Of a DNA stretch of 64,000 bases, positions 35,290-45,540 are shown piece after piece (positions within the stretch are counted from its first letter, which is position 1; every line of letters begins with the position of its first letter). Position numbers and translations under genes: made by a program. The notes under the pieces are model-generated. The model was not told where the DNA came from. It did no database searches and saw only the letters and a list, made by a program, of their open reading frames with translations. Source of the stretch: Phascolarctos cinereus (Eukaryota > Chordata > Mammalia > Diprotodontia > Phascolarctidae); the NCBI RefSeq assembly GCF_002099425.1, contig NW_018344008.1:14012001-14076000 (forward strand), written 5' to 3'.

Positions 35290-36370
35290 TAATTCAAGGA
35301 AAAAAATTTGTCTACTACATGCAAAGCACTATGCTAGAGACTGTAGACACAAAATGAAAAGGTTTTTTTTCCCTTTTTCCCAAAATTCTTTACACCTAGT
35401 AGAGGGTATGAGACATGTGAACAAATAATTATAAATGAGACTATGATTACATTCATAAGTGACTTTAAACTAAGTGTGATTAGCTGATTCATGGAGGAAA
35501 TGATACCCAAACAGGACTTTCAGGAGAAAGAAGGATTTTAAAAGGGAAAGATATGCAAGAATAGTTCAATGCAGACCCAAGGAATGGTGGATGCAAATGC
35601 TGAGAGGCTACAGAAGGCAAGAGAAGATAAGGGCAAAGTGAGCAATTGAGTTTGGCTATAGCTTAATTCATCTAAAGTAGAATAGTGTGAAATGTGATTA
35701 AGAAGGCATTAAGATGAAGTTAGTTTGCAAGACTTTGAAAACCTAGCTAAGTTATTGATATTTATCATTGGTGGGCAATGGGAAACCACTGGAAGTTTTT
35801 GAGCAGGAAGGTAATGTTATTACGACTATGCTTTAGGAAGTTTGCTTTGGCAGTGGTGAAGGATGGGCTAGAGAGAGGAGAGGCTAGAATCAGAGAGACT
35901 AGTTAGAAGGCTATTGGAGTAGTCCAAAGGAAAGGTAAAGAGTGTCTGAACTGAGGTGGCAATATGGGGAGTAGAAAGGAGATTAGGAACACTAGACATG
36001 TAGGAGAGGTACAATAGAAAGAACTTTGTACCCGATTGGATGTCTGGGATGAGGAATTGAAGATAAAGGAAGAGGAAAAGGCAAGTTTGGGTGATAGGGA
36101 AAATGGGGATGCCCTAAAGAATAACAAGTGTATTAAGAGGAGGGTATGTTGTATAAGGAAGATGATAAATTGCATTTGGTACATCTTATATTTGAGGTAA
36201 CTAGGAGATAGATGGAAATGTGAAACCATGACATAGAGAGAGGGCTGTGATTAATTCATTAATTTGAGAGTTATGATTATAGAATGCTGAATACTGAATA
36301 CAGAATACTGAAGCCATAGGATTATATGAAATCTACAAAGATGAAGGCAGAACTAAGACATATCATGGCA
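35290..36370 (-). mobile_element. L2 LINE, about 1.1 kb
   Basis: A long reversed L2. It runs from the terminus (CTACATGCAAAGCACTATGC) through GGGCAATGGGAAACCACTGG, TTTGAGCAGGAAGGTAATGT, AAGGCTATTGGAGTAGTCCA and a late block GAGGTAACTAGGAGATAGAT. Order is collinear with a 3' L2 segment. No usable coding frame remains. Confidence 0.85.
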
Positions 36371-36454
36371 GGACAACCACATTTAGAAAGTAGGAAGAGA
36401 GAGGAACTACTGAGGCAACAGCTAAACATGTTTGCTTCAAATCTCGTAAAGTTT

Positions 36455-36625
36455 TTTTTTTAATAACAACTCTTAAAGGTAGTTACTCAAAGTGCTATCA
36501 TGATCCCCATATTACATACAAGAAAACTGTGACTGAGAGTTTAAATGTAGAGTTTACATATAATCACACAACTACTCTGATGTAAGATTCAAACCTAGGT
36601 GTCCAGACCAAATCCAGTACTTCTT
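36455..36625 (-). mobile_element. MIR SINE
   Basis: GATCCCCATATTACATACAA, then AATCACACAACTACTCTGAT and GATTCAAACCTAGGTGTCC: degenerate reversed MIR. Confidence 0.75.
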
Positions 36626-36787
36626 ACTAATCCATGGGGCCCAAGAAGGAAAACTTGACTCTTTCCAATAAGAAGTATTTACCTAGGAAAACCCAAATAC
36701 ATTATTCATCAATAATTACAGTTATATAAAATATTGGGCCCTTTTATAATTTCTCACTGTATGTTACTCCTCATATACTTTCTGGAA

Positions 36788-36955
36788 TAATGACAGCTGG
36801 GTGACTTAGTGGATAGAATATTGGAGTCAGGAAGACCTGAGTACAAATCTTGACTCAGATACTTACTAGCTGTGTGACCCTGGGCAAGTCACTTAACACC
36901 TATTGCCTCAAAAAAAAAAAAACAAAAGAAAAGAAAAGAAAAGAAAGAAAGAACA
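36788..36955 (+). mobile_element. WALLSI-like SINE with AAAG tail
   Basis: CAGCTGGGTGACTTAGTGGA, GGAGTCAGGAAGACCTGAGT, ACTAGCTGTGTGACCCTGGG and CAAGTCACTTAACACC, then an A-run that grades into AAAAG and AAAG repeats. Confidence 0.93.
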
Positions 36956-37254
36956 GTTTCTCTCTAGATTTTTAGCTGAGCTCTTTTGTCCGTGTGACTT
37001 TCAACAATGTGAACAGAAAGAACTGGAATCTCCATTTCCTGTGGCTTCCGAAGACAGACACTGATTCCTGTTAAATGTCCCCAGATGGACTAGTCCCCTC
37101 TCATGTCTCTGTACCCTCTGTAAAATCTAGAAAAATGAGGAGCTCAATCTGGTTCCTTTCTTATTTTTTTATTCCTATGAGAACTCAAGAACACAGTAGG
37201 ATTATTTATTAAGGTTAAATACGTGAGCAGCAGAAATGAATAGCCTGTCCATAC

Positions 37255-37362
37255 TACGTTTGTGACCCTGGGCAAGTCACTTAACATCTCTAGGTTTCCT
37301 TATCTGTAAAATTGGACTAGATGACCTTGAATGTCCCTTATAGCTCTGGATTTATGATGTCA
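37255..37362 (+). mobile_element. MIR-related SINE 3' part
   Basis: TGACCCTGGGCAAGTCACTT, TTTCCTTATCTGTAAAATTG and GGACTAGATGACCTTGAATG follow the order of MIR-type elements, ending TAGCTCTGGATTTATGATG. Confidence 0.8.
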
Positions 37363-37442
37363 TTAAACTGTGAATTCCTTGAGAGCAGGGACTATCTTCT
37401 ACCTTTCCTTGTATCCCCAGCATTTAGTATAGAGCCTGGCAC
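37363..37442 (+). mobile_element. L2 LINE 3' end, left part
   Basis: GTGAATTCCTTGAGAGCAGG, CTTGTATCCCCAGCATTTAG and AGAGCCTGGCACATA are L2 terminus blocks; the last bases (TAAATGTATACTGATTGG) reappear after the SINE at about 37694-37711. Confidence 0.85.
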
Positions 37443-37693
37443 ATAACTAGATGGTGCAGAGGATAGAGTGCTGGGCCTGAAGTCAGAAGACTCATCTTCC
37501 TGAGTTTAAATCTGCCCTCAGACACTTACTAGCTGTGTGACCCTGGGTAAGTCATTTAACCTTGTTTGCCTCAGTTTCCTCATTTGTAAATGAAGCTGGA
37601 GAAGGAAATGGCAAACAACTCCAGTATCTTTGCTAAGAAAACTCCAAATACGGTCATAAAGGGTAACACATAGCCAAAATGACTTAACAAGTA
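37443..37693 (+). mobile_element. MAR1-like SINE inserted in an L2 terminus
   Basis: Head CTAGATGGTGCAGAGGATAG, core CTAGCTGTGTGACCCTGGGT, then CAGTTTCCTCATTTGTAAAT and the RTE-like tail CTGGAGAAGGAAATGGCAAA, CTCCAGTATCTTTGCTAAG. Full length, about 250 bp. Confidence 0.94.
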
Positions 37694-37719
37694 AATGTAT
37701 ACTGATTGGCTATGAATAG

Positions 37720-39189
37720 GTACTTATTTAAGCATCTACTATGTGGACAGAAAAACTATCTAAAACTAGATATTCAACTTACTATTTCCTATTGTTTTCT
37801 AGAGTTGGCAAATATTGCTATGTATAAATCTAGGAAGTAACTCCAATGTGAACCAGTGGGTACTAAGTTGGATTGTCTGATCTGTATGACAGGGCCTTCC
37901 GCCTGTTTTTTTGAGCACATTTCTTCTGCCTCATTGGTCACCAATGGATTTTTCTGATAAGTTCAATTGAGTCCTGATCTCTTTTAGCTTTCTTTCTTAT
38001 GAGGGAAAAGCCAGTGTTGTTTAAAGGTTTTCACCAAAAGCACAGCACTTTCATTTCAAATCTCCAAACAGCCCACCTTTCAACTCACAACCACACACAC
38101 CCTTATTTTAAACACAGCAAGGAAAGCCTAATTATCTGAAGGTTTCTTTGTTAACTCATTTTTCTGAAGTTCACATTCCTACTGAGAGAGCTGCTTCTGG
38201 AAAGAAGGCTCTACAAGACCACCGATCTGATGTATAAATTTAATCTAGTCTACTCATTGGTTCCAGTCATGATATTTTGTACTTATACTTTTTGAAGCCA
38301 AGAATTAGTTGTTTGATTTCTGGGGCTTTAGGCCTGCAAGTATAGAAAAGAGCCACCAATTTAGGAAAATAAGACAAGATCACAAATACTAAAGGAAAAA
38401 AGCTATTTCTTTGGAATAATAGTAGTCTTTTCAGTAGAGAGTTTCAACTAGGTTGGACAAATAAGCTGAAAAAAACCTCCTTGGAGTCTAGTAAATGAGA
38501 GTGATGAAAAAAAAAATGATGACCAGAGTTTAAAGAATGGCTCAGAAATCCCACAAATTTGACTTCTCTCTTCTACAGTTATGGCGCCTTCCTAAATTTT
38601 TCATTTAGATAAAAGAAACAAGAAAATGGACATCTATGTCCAAAATAACAAATAACAACAATATTCTATTTTATCATGAATTTTCACCTTAAATTATTTG
38701 AAAATCCCAAGCCACTAACACTAAAGAAATAACAATAATTTAGAAGTATAAATCAGGACTTAAAATCCTTTTCTCAGCATATCACTATTTTTTCCTCAAT
38801 TTGTTCTACTTGTAGTATCATTACACAAGGTGCAGGTATGGATTTAATATAGGAAACCAATCTGTTCATTATAAAAGCAGGTTTGGATCTACAAAGTGAC
38901 ATGTTACTCCTTCTAAATGCTAGTTCAGAGTAAAGAATTGTAGATAAGTGAAAAACACCACTCTACCTCCTTATAACATGAAAGTCATCTTAGGTCCTTT
39001 ATACTACTTCTTAAAATACTTGTAAAATCCATTCTCAACCAAATGACTGTAGTCTTCTAAGTGTTAATGTCTTCTTAAACTTTCCATTCTACTTGATACG
39101 AAATGTTACTTTAGGAATCGCTCACTGAAAAAGATGTATGTGAGTGATCCTTTGTAACAGATAAATTTACCAACAATGCAACCTAATAA
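37720..39189. other. Unassigned, repeat-poor DNA
   Basis: About 1.5 kb without a recognised transposon. No exon or RNA gene found; 38000-38260 has mixed composition with AT-hook-like and homeodomain-like words and could be conserved. Confidence 0.4.
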
Positions 39190-39310
39190 GTAGATTTTGA
39201 GCATGTACTACTGTAGATTTTAGCTGTTCTAAGTACAAAACAGAAATGATCCTTGGGCTCAAGGAGGTTACGTTCAGGGGTGAGAGAGGGAGAGGGGAAA
39301 TGCTCTAACA
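39190..39310 (-). mobile_element. L2 LINE 3'-end fragment
   Basis: TTTGAGCATGTACTACTGTA, then GATCCTTGGGCTCAAGGAGG and TTACGTTCAGGGGTGAGAGA resemble the reversed L2 end. Confidence 0.7.
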
Positions 39311-39474
39311 TGTCATTAAATATTAGGGAAAAAAATCTGAAAAGGGTCAAAACATTCAGTGAGAAATTATTTTAAGAGGCACAACTACTCTTAAGACCTA
39401 AAACTTAGAAGAAACTGGTTTTGCATTGTCCCTCTGTTACTTATATAAGCTCTTATTAACAAATAGAACCATCT

Positions 39475-39631
39475 CGGGGGCAGCTAGGTGGCGCGGTGGA
39501 TAGAGCACCAGCCCTGAAGTCAGGAGAACCTGAGTTCAAAGCCGGCCTCAGACCAAATACTTGACACATACTAGCTGTGTGACCCTGGGCAAGTCACTTA
39601 ACCCTAATTGCCAAAAAAACCCAAACCAACA
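39475..39631 (+). mobile_element. Young WALLSI-like SINE with perfect target duplication
   Basis: Close to consensus: GGGGGCAGCTAGGTGGCGCG, GATAGAGCACCAGCCCTGAA, CTAGCTGTGTGACCCTGGGC, CAAGTCACTTAACCCTAATT, with a short A/C-rich tail. Flanked by exact 17-bp copies AACAAATAGAACCATCT at 39458-39474 and 39632-39648. CpG sites in the head survive, which fits a recent insertion. Confidence 0.97.
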
Positions 39632-39648
39632 AACAAATAGAACCATCT

Positions 39649-40574
39649 GAAATCAGTTCTATTTATAGAAATGAAATAGTCTCATGCAGCCAATGAAATT
39701 AGTACAGCCTAGTGAATGTAGTACACCGATATTCCATTGCTCAGGAAAGTCTTTTAATTATTTAATAGATAAATTTATTATCTGATAACATGCTGAAGTC
39801 TAAAAAACAGAGCCTGAGTATGAATGTACTTCCTTGAATCCACAAATGCAAATATTAAAATATTTGCATATGATCAATTGATTTCTTCCAAATGATTACC
39901 TTTATTTAAATGTTTAATTTAATTTTGATTAAATTTTAATTTTATAGAATTTTCTTCAAATAAATTTGCATGCATACTCTACTTCAGTGGAGTCAATTTT
40001 TTCCCTGCCCGTGGTTACAGACCCTATCCTTTAATGGGGGGGAAGAATTTTTGGAATCATTTGCTATGTGTCTAAGATATGCTCTCTCATTAGTATCCTG
40101 CATTCTGATAAAGCACTCCCCTGGGAAGATGGCCCTGAACCATTACTCAGAAATCTGAGACAAGTGAATGGATCATGTAGTTAGATCAGGGACAGGTTTC
40201 TGCTGTGCATTGTTACTAAGGTCACATCATCTCAACTCTGCTAATCAGGAACTAGAAGAAGTCTACTATGGGGTAAAGGATCAAGGAAGAAAAAAATAAA
40301 TCAGTCTAGAGAAAAACCCGATGCTGGAAACAGCATGGGATGCCAGACTCAGAAATTATGAAAACCTTGATTCTGGTATTTAGCCACATAACCTACAGAA
40401 GATAGGCCTAAGGTGGTTAAGTAGATGTGAGAACCTCACCACAAAGGGCAGTTCCAACTAGAATATATGGTTACATTCAGGGAGGCAGACTCCAATCTTC
40501 AAGCTCATTTGGAGCCAGAACAGTTTTTTTGATTTTGTTTTTTTTTCTGTTTTAGTTTGTTCTCTGTACCATCA
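39649..40574. other. Unassigned DNA
   Basis: About 900 bp; no recognised transposon, exon or RNA gene. Confidence 0.4.
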
Positions 40575-40965
40575 TTCATTCAATTCAACAAGCTTTTATT
40601 AAAATGGGCTAACCACCAGGGATGCAGAGACAAAAAAATAAAAAAAAATGAGTCCTTTTCCTCATGGAAATTACATACCATTGGCTAAAAGGGCTACATA
40701 AAGATAAATAAGTACAAAATACATACAAAGTAATTTCCAAAGGGATGTCACTAGCAACAACAGGTTTAATCAGGTAGGATTCTGTCTATGGTAGGACTTC
40801 AGATGAGCCTTGAAGGAAATTACAGATTCTATAAGAATGAAAGGGAGAAAAAATGCATTCCAGGCACAGTTCACAAAAGTAAGGGAAATGGGAGACAGAA
40901 TGTCACATTTGAAGAACAGCAGCAAATATGTCAGTTGAAAGGTATTTAATGAATACCTGTTGGAA
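40575..40965 (-). mobile_element. L2 LINE 3' region
   Basis: Reversed L2: CAACAAGCTTTTATTAAAAT, CAGGGATGCAGAGACAAA, TTTTCCTCATGGAAATTACA, GAGCCTTGAAGGAAATTACA, AATGCATTCCAGGCACAGTT. Collinear and about 390 bp long. Confidence 0.85.
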
Positions 40966-41630
40966 TGCACTGGATTTGGGGACCAACATAGAAATGTTGG
41001 GAGTAGGTGTACACCAGGGAAGAAATGCCCACCATGACTACATGGGCTCCCACATCCAGAGTGGTTGTTAGATAAAGGCTTAGATGCCTAACAGCCTTTT
41101 CATCTTGACTCTATATCAGGAAAAACCTAGAATTGTGCCTCGTTAGGGATGGTGCAACCTCCTGATAAAGAAAGAGATAGAAAGGTAGGGGAAAGAAAGA
41201 CTAAGGCCTAGCTTTCAGGCACCATATGTAGGGCCAAAATTAACAGATAAAATATTTTCTATTTTTTTTAATCCCCTGGGTGTGTTAGTAAAACCCTTAA
41301 AAGATTTAAAAGTAGAGATAGATTCTTTTTAAGGGGAGCAAGGGATAAAGGGAAACAGAAGTAAACAAACAACAACAAACCCTGTATCATATTCTACTGA
41401 ACAAATTGGGTAATGGGAACAAAGCAGGAAAGGTAGTAGATTTAAGAACCAAGTGGTTTTCTAGCCAGCCAATTTGTGGAGCTTCTTGGTTTAAAAAAAA
41501 AAGGCACAGAAGTTTTGTGGACTTGCCTGAAAATGCCAAAATCTTTTTTTTTTCACCTCCTTGTCATTGCTCTTATTGTTTACCCTACCTTGTTGTTTCC
41601 CTTCACCCTCTTCTCTGATGATCTAAAATT
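40966..41630. other. Unassigned DNA
   Basis: About 660 bp with no recognised family. A 70-residue open frame at 41406-41618 has no domain. Confidence 0.4.
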
Positions 41631-41712
41631 CAGGGGTGGGAAACCTGTGGACTAAAGACTAAATGAGGCCCTCTAGGTCTTCAAGTGCAAAGCCACAGGT
41701 TCCCCACCCCTG
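41631..41712. mobile_element. hAT-like MITE, copy 2 (internally shortened)
   Basis: Ends CAGGGGTGGGAAACCTGTGG and CCACAGGTTCCCCACCCCTG are inverted repeats matching at 19 of 20 positions. The middle keeps GGCCCTCTAGGTCTTCAAGT as in copy 1 but is about 38 bp shorter. The flanks share TCTAAAA on both sides, offset by one base, so a target duplication is possible but not clean. Confidence 0.82.
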
Positions 41713-41814
41713 ACTCTAAAACATGCCTAATTTTCAAAGTCCAGCTAGAGTTCTACCTCTTCCATTATGACTTTTCTAACTCCTCTGGACTGTATCAGTC
41801 TCTGATTTCTCTAA

Positions 41815-41930
41815 ATTAATAGAAAGTTGAAGCTAGGAGGGGCCTTGGAAATCATGAAGGCCAATCCACTCATTTTACATATGAGAAAATCGAGGTTGAA
41901 GTAGGTTAAGAAACTGTCCTAATTGAATTT
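41815..41930 (-). mobile_element. MIR-related SINE fragment
   Basis: AGGAGGGGCCTTGGAAATCA, CAATCCACTCATTTTACATA and AGAAAATCGAGGTTGAAG resemble the old CATTTTACAGATGAGGAAAC family in reverse. Confidence 0.6.
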
Positions 41931-41934
41931 ACAT

Positions 41935-42720
41935 CAACAAACTTTGTTAATCTCCTTCTATGCACAGGGTACTATGCATGATTCTGAGGACACCAAAAAA
42001 AGGAGCTGATGTCCTATAACAAGTACAGCAGACAGGTAAACATAAGGTAATTTAAAAAGACTTAGATAAGTTGATCAGAAAAGACCTGACTTTCAACATA
42101 CAAGCTTTTTTCTTGAAGAGGAAAAAAAAAAAGCAAGATTCAAAGATGCAGAAAAGAGGATGGAGTGTATTCCAGACATAAAGACAGTTCATCTAAAAAG
42201 TCTGGAAGTGGGAGAAGAATGCTAAATTCTAGGAATAGCAAATAGGTAAATTTAATTTGAACATAAGACAGGACAGATTAGCCAGACACTACGTCTTTGA
42301 AAGTATCGTAGATGGAATGGGGAATGACAGAAGATTTTGGTAGCAGTGGGATAATGGATTGGAGAGGGGAGAGACAGGCAGAACAATTAAAAGATGACTA
42401 TAAAAAAATAAAATAAAGATTTTTCTTCTTAAAAAAATAAAGGGGCAAGCTAGGTGGTGCAGTGGATAGATCACTGGCCTTGGATTCAGGAGGACCTGAG
42501 TTCAAATCCAGCCTCAGACACATAACACTTACTAGCTGTGTGACCCTGGGCAAGTCACTTAACCCCATTGCCTAGCCAAAAAAAAAATGAATAAAATTTT
42601 TAAAAATAAATAACTAAAAGACCACTGCAATGAGTTATGAAGGCCTCAAACAGAAAGGTGACTGTGTGGGTAAAGAGAAGGTTAACAGAGGAGTGTTGGT
42701 TTGGTTTTCCTAAGTATCCT
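41935..42720 (-). mobile_element. L2 LINE, split by a SINE
   Basis: Reversed L2 at 41935-42439 (TCTATGCACAGGGTACTATG, GGAGTGTATTCCAGACATAA, GATGGAATGGGGAATGACAG, AATGGATTGGAGAGGGGAGA), resuming at about 42600-42720 (GACCACTGCAATGAGTTATG, AACAGAAAGGTGACTGTGTG). Confidence 0.8.
42440..42600 (+). mobile_element. WALLSI-like SINE inside L2
   Basis: GGGGCAAGCTAGGTGGTGCA, GGAGGACCTGAGTTCAAATC, CTAGCTGTGTGACCCTGGGC and an A-rich tail. A-rich flanks of the type TTAAAAAxxTAAA on both sides suggest the target duplication. Confidence 0.93.
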
Positions 42721-42939
42721 GAGAGGCCTTTAATGACAGACAGGGACCAACATGTTTTATACTGTTATTTTTTTAAATAACATGGAGCCTAAAGAGTGAG
42801 TATATGTAGAAGGTACTCAAAAAACTCTTGATATATAATTATACTATGTTATTTATAATTTATAGTATTTTCATGAAAACAAATGTTAGTAATAGATACA
42901 CCTGGAAAGAACACTAGAACAGCATAGCAGACAACTGTA

Positions 42940-43080
42940 GTCTATCTTTGACACTAACTAGTTATTTGAAATTTGGATGAATACTGCATTTCCTTGGGTC
43001 TCAGTTTCTTTATTTATAAAATGAAGGTTGGACAAGGTGAACTGTAATGTCTCTTCCAGCTCTGACATTCCATGAGTTTG
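42940..43080 (+). mobile_element. MIR-related SINE fragment
   Basis: CTCAGTTTCTTTATTTATAA, AATGAAGGTTGGACAAGGTG and CTTCCAGCTCTGACATTCC follow the MIR-type 3' order. Confidence 0.7.
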
Positions 43081-43564
43081 TGGACCAATTGGAATGCATA
43101 CTGAATGAATGCTGATACCAATAAAGGAATGCAATATCACCATTCCATTTTATTTTTCAGCATCTCAAAGTACTTGATAATAATAAAATATTTTTTCTTC
43201 ACATTTTTGCATCAATATTTAGTTTCTTAATTTACATATTGATGAACTAATGAACCCAAAGTTTAAATAATTTTAATGGTTCACTGAGGACAGTCATAAT
43301 ACTTGAACACCACTCCCCCCAAAAAAAGAAAAGAAAATATTTAAAAACCTAGTAATTACTAATGAGCACACAAGTTTATAGTCTCCATTACCACTTGTTT
43401 AGTATTCACATATAGGGCAAAACCTTGACACCCTCGCCTAATTGTGCCACTATGCTCATACTACTGTACCCTCTACTTTTTGTTTTGTTGGGTGATTTTT
43501 TTTTCCTGCGCTCCAATGGATAGCCAAAATATATTTGGTCACTATTAAATTTCAACCATATTTA
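43081..43564. other. Unassigned DNA
   Basis: About 480 bp, AT-rich, nothing recognised. Confidence 0.4.
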
Positions 43565-43715
43565 AATTGGTCCAATGGAAAGGGCCCTGGACTTGAAGTC
43601 AGAAAAACTGAGCTTAAATTCCTACTGTAATACTAATTGCTAAATTACTTCACATCTTCAATACTTAACACAGTGGTTGGCACATTTAGTAAGTACTTAA
43701 TAAATCCCTTCCTTC
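43565..43715 (+). mobile_element. MIR/L2 composite fragment
   Basis: A MIR-like head (TGGACTTGAAGTCAGAAAAA) is followed by an L2/MIR terminus (GTTGGCACATTTAGTAAGTA, CTTAATAAATCCC). Confidence 0.65.
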
Positions 43716-43974
43716 TCTCCCTCCTTCCCTCCCTGCTGTTCATTCCTTCCTCCCTTTACCCCTTAATCCAGACCTGCACAATTTGGCAGTAGGTAGGGGC
43801 CAAAATTTTTAAAAGGCTAAACTTCTTCAGGCTGCAGATAGGTTAGATTAGAGACAGACTATGGTTGGTTGCTGTGCACCATGTGACAAACAGGAGAGTG
43901 GGCAGTGGCAAACCTACCTTTTTTGAGGAAGGGGCAGCTGGTGGGCCATATGTTGTGGCAGGCCTGCCTAAATC

Positions 43975-44248
43975 CCTCCCTTATTTCCTTTGTTTCCTTC
44001 ATTCCTTCCTTCTTTCCTTTCTCATTTCCTTTCTTTCTCCTTTCCTTCTTTTCTCTGCCTTCCTGCCCTCCTTCCTCCTTCCCTTCCTTTCTTCCTTCTT
44101 CCCTTCTTTTCTTCTTTCTTTCTTTCTTTCACTCTCTTTCTCCTTCCTTCCTTCCTTCCTTCCTTCCTTCCTTCCTTCCTTCCTTCCTTCCTTCCTTCCT
44201 TCCTTCCTTCCTTCCTTCTTCCTTCCTTCCTTCCTTCCTTCCTTCTGC
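43975..44248. repeat. (CCTT)n polypyrimidine tract
   Basis: About 270 bases of nearly pure CCTT/TTTC repeats with a regular core at about 44140-44245. Several overlapping Ser/Leu/Phe-rich open frames here are translations of the repeat. Confidence 0.97.
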
Positions 44249-44339
44249 CTCAGTTTTTTTTTCCTGTAATCAAATATGCACCACTTAGGTCACAGCAAGT
44301 GTTACTTAAGTCCTGAAGTGCTCTAGAAATGGAAGTCAA

Positions 44340-44575
44340 TGCCAGATGGAGATTATATGGGACCTTGGTTCAAATTAGATCAAATGAGCTGTGTGACCAT
44401 GTGCAAGGCATTTAACCTTTCTCAGGTTCGATTTTCTTATCTACAACATGAGGATAATCATAGCTAAAGTATCTACCTTAAAGGGTTGTTGTGAGGCTCA
44501 AATGGGATAATAGAGGCAAAGTATTGTACAAAACTTCAGTCACTAAAGAAATGTCAACTCTTATTAATGTAGTCA
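44340..44575 (+). mobile_element. MIR SINE
   Basis: GAGCTGTGTGACCATGTGCA, GATTTTCTTATCTACAACAT, GGGTTGTTGTGAGGCTCAAA and CAAAGTATTGTACAAAACTT in MIR order. Confidence 0.88.
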
Positions 44576-44609
44576 TAACATATTTTTTTAAACTCTTCGA
44601 CTTTTACTG

Positions 44610-45465
44610 TGTAAGAAGCAAAGTTCCTAATCTTTCAGTCATGTAGGTTCCCAACATGAGTCAACCTCCATTCCTCAATCTCTCTCAATCCCCATATCCA
44701 ATTTAATTGCTAAGTCTTTTGCACAATTCTCCAGCACAATGTCTTTTATCCATTCATTAACTCATACAACTCCATTACAACTCAGGACCTTAATACTTCT
44801 CCTTTAGATATTACAATAACTTAGGAGTCGGTCTCCTGGCTTCCAATTTCTCCTTTCCACAGCTGCCAAAGTAATGTTTTAAAGGACAGTAAGATGATGC
44901 TACTTTCTTCCTCCATAAATCCCATAGTTCTCTATTATCACAGGATCAAATACTAATGCCTCTGTTTGGCACTTCGAGCCTTTCCACTCTGGCTGCAATC
45001 CGCCTGTCCAGCCTTATTATGCATTACTTCCTCTTATGCACTCTTTAAGAGTCAAGCTGTGCTATCATTTCTTTCCCTGATACTTGATACTCTGTCTTCC
45101 CTTTCTACACTTTTGCAGAGGCTATCCCCTATGTTTGGAAGGTCCCCTATAATGTACACATCTCCCTCTTAGATCCCTAGTTTGTTTCAAAGTTCAACTC
45201 AAATGCTACGTTTTATATAAGGCCTTTCCTGTTGTCTTCGATTGTGAGTCTCGTTCCCTCTAGTAACTTGTATATATTTTGTATGTATTAATTATATATA
45301 TGTAATATGTGTATATATGTGTATATGTATGTAATACATGTGTGAATGATATACAGTTTTCCTCTAGAGAATACAAATAGCTTGAGGGCAGAGATGGTTT
45401 CATTTTTGTCTTTGTATTCCCAGCACAATACCCTGATACACAAGAGGCACTTAATTAATGCATAT
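44610..45465 (+). mobile_element. L2 LINE 3' region, 0.85 kb
   Basis: Collinear with the L2 3' segment: TTCCACAGCTGCCAAAGTAA, CCATAGTTCTCTATTATCAC, CACTTCGAGCCTTTCCACTC, TCAACTCAAATGCTACGTTT, AGCTTGAGGGCAGAGATGGT, CCCAGCACAATACCCTGATA. A TATG microsatellite (about 45275-45345) sits within it. Coding potential is lost. Confidence 0.88.
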
Positions 45466-45469
45466 TCAA

Positions 45470-45540
45470 ACAATTACTCAATAAGCACTTATTAAGTGTA
45501 TATTGTATGCTCGGTGCAGAGTTCAGAACTGTACTTGATC
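45470..45540 (-). mobile_element. L2/MIR terminal scrap
   Basis: CAATAAGCACTTATTAAGTG followed by TATATTGTATGCTCGGTGCA is a reversed L2-type end. It lies tail to tail with the preceding L2. Confidence 0.6.

Noticed and set aside
40966-41300. Possible solo LTR (TG start, mixed composition)
   Set aside because: No matching TG...CA pair, no polyadenylation arrangement and no target duplication visible. No LTR or retrovirus-like element could be supported anywhere in the window.
43865-44316. Overlapping 108-134-residue frames rich in Ser, Leu, Phe and Pro
   Set aside because: All three frames translate the CCTT tract, as expected from a repeat with a four-base period.
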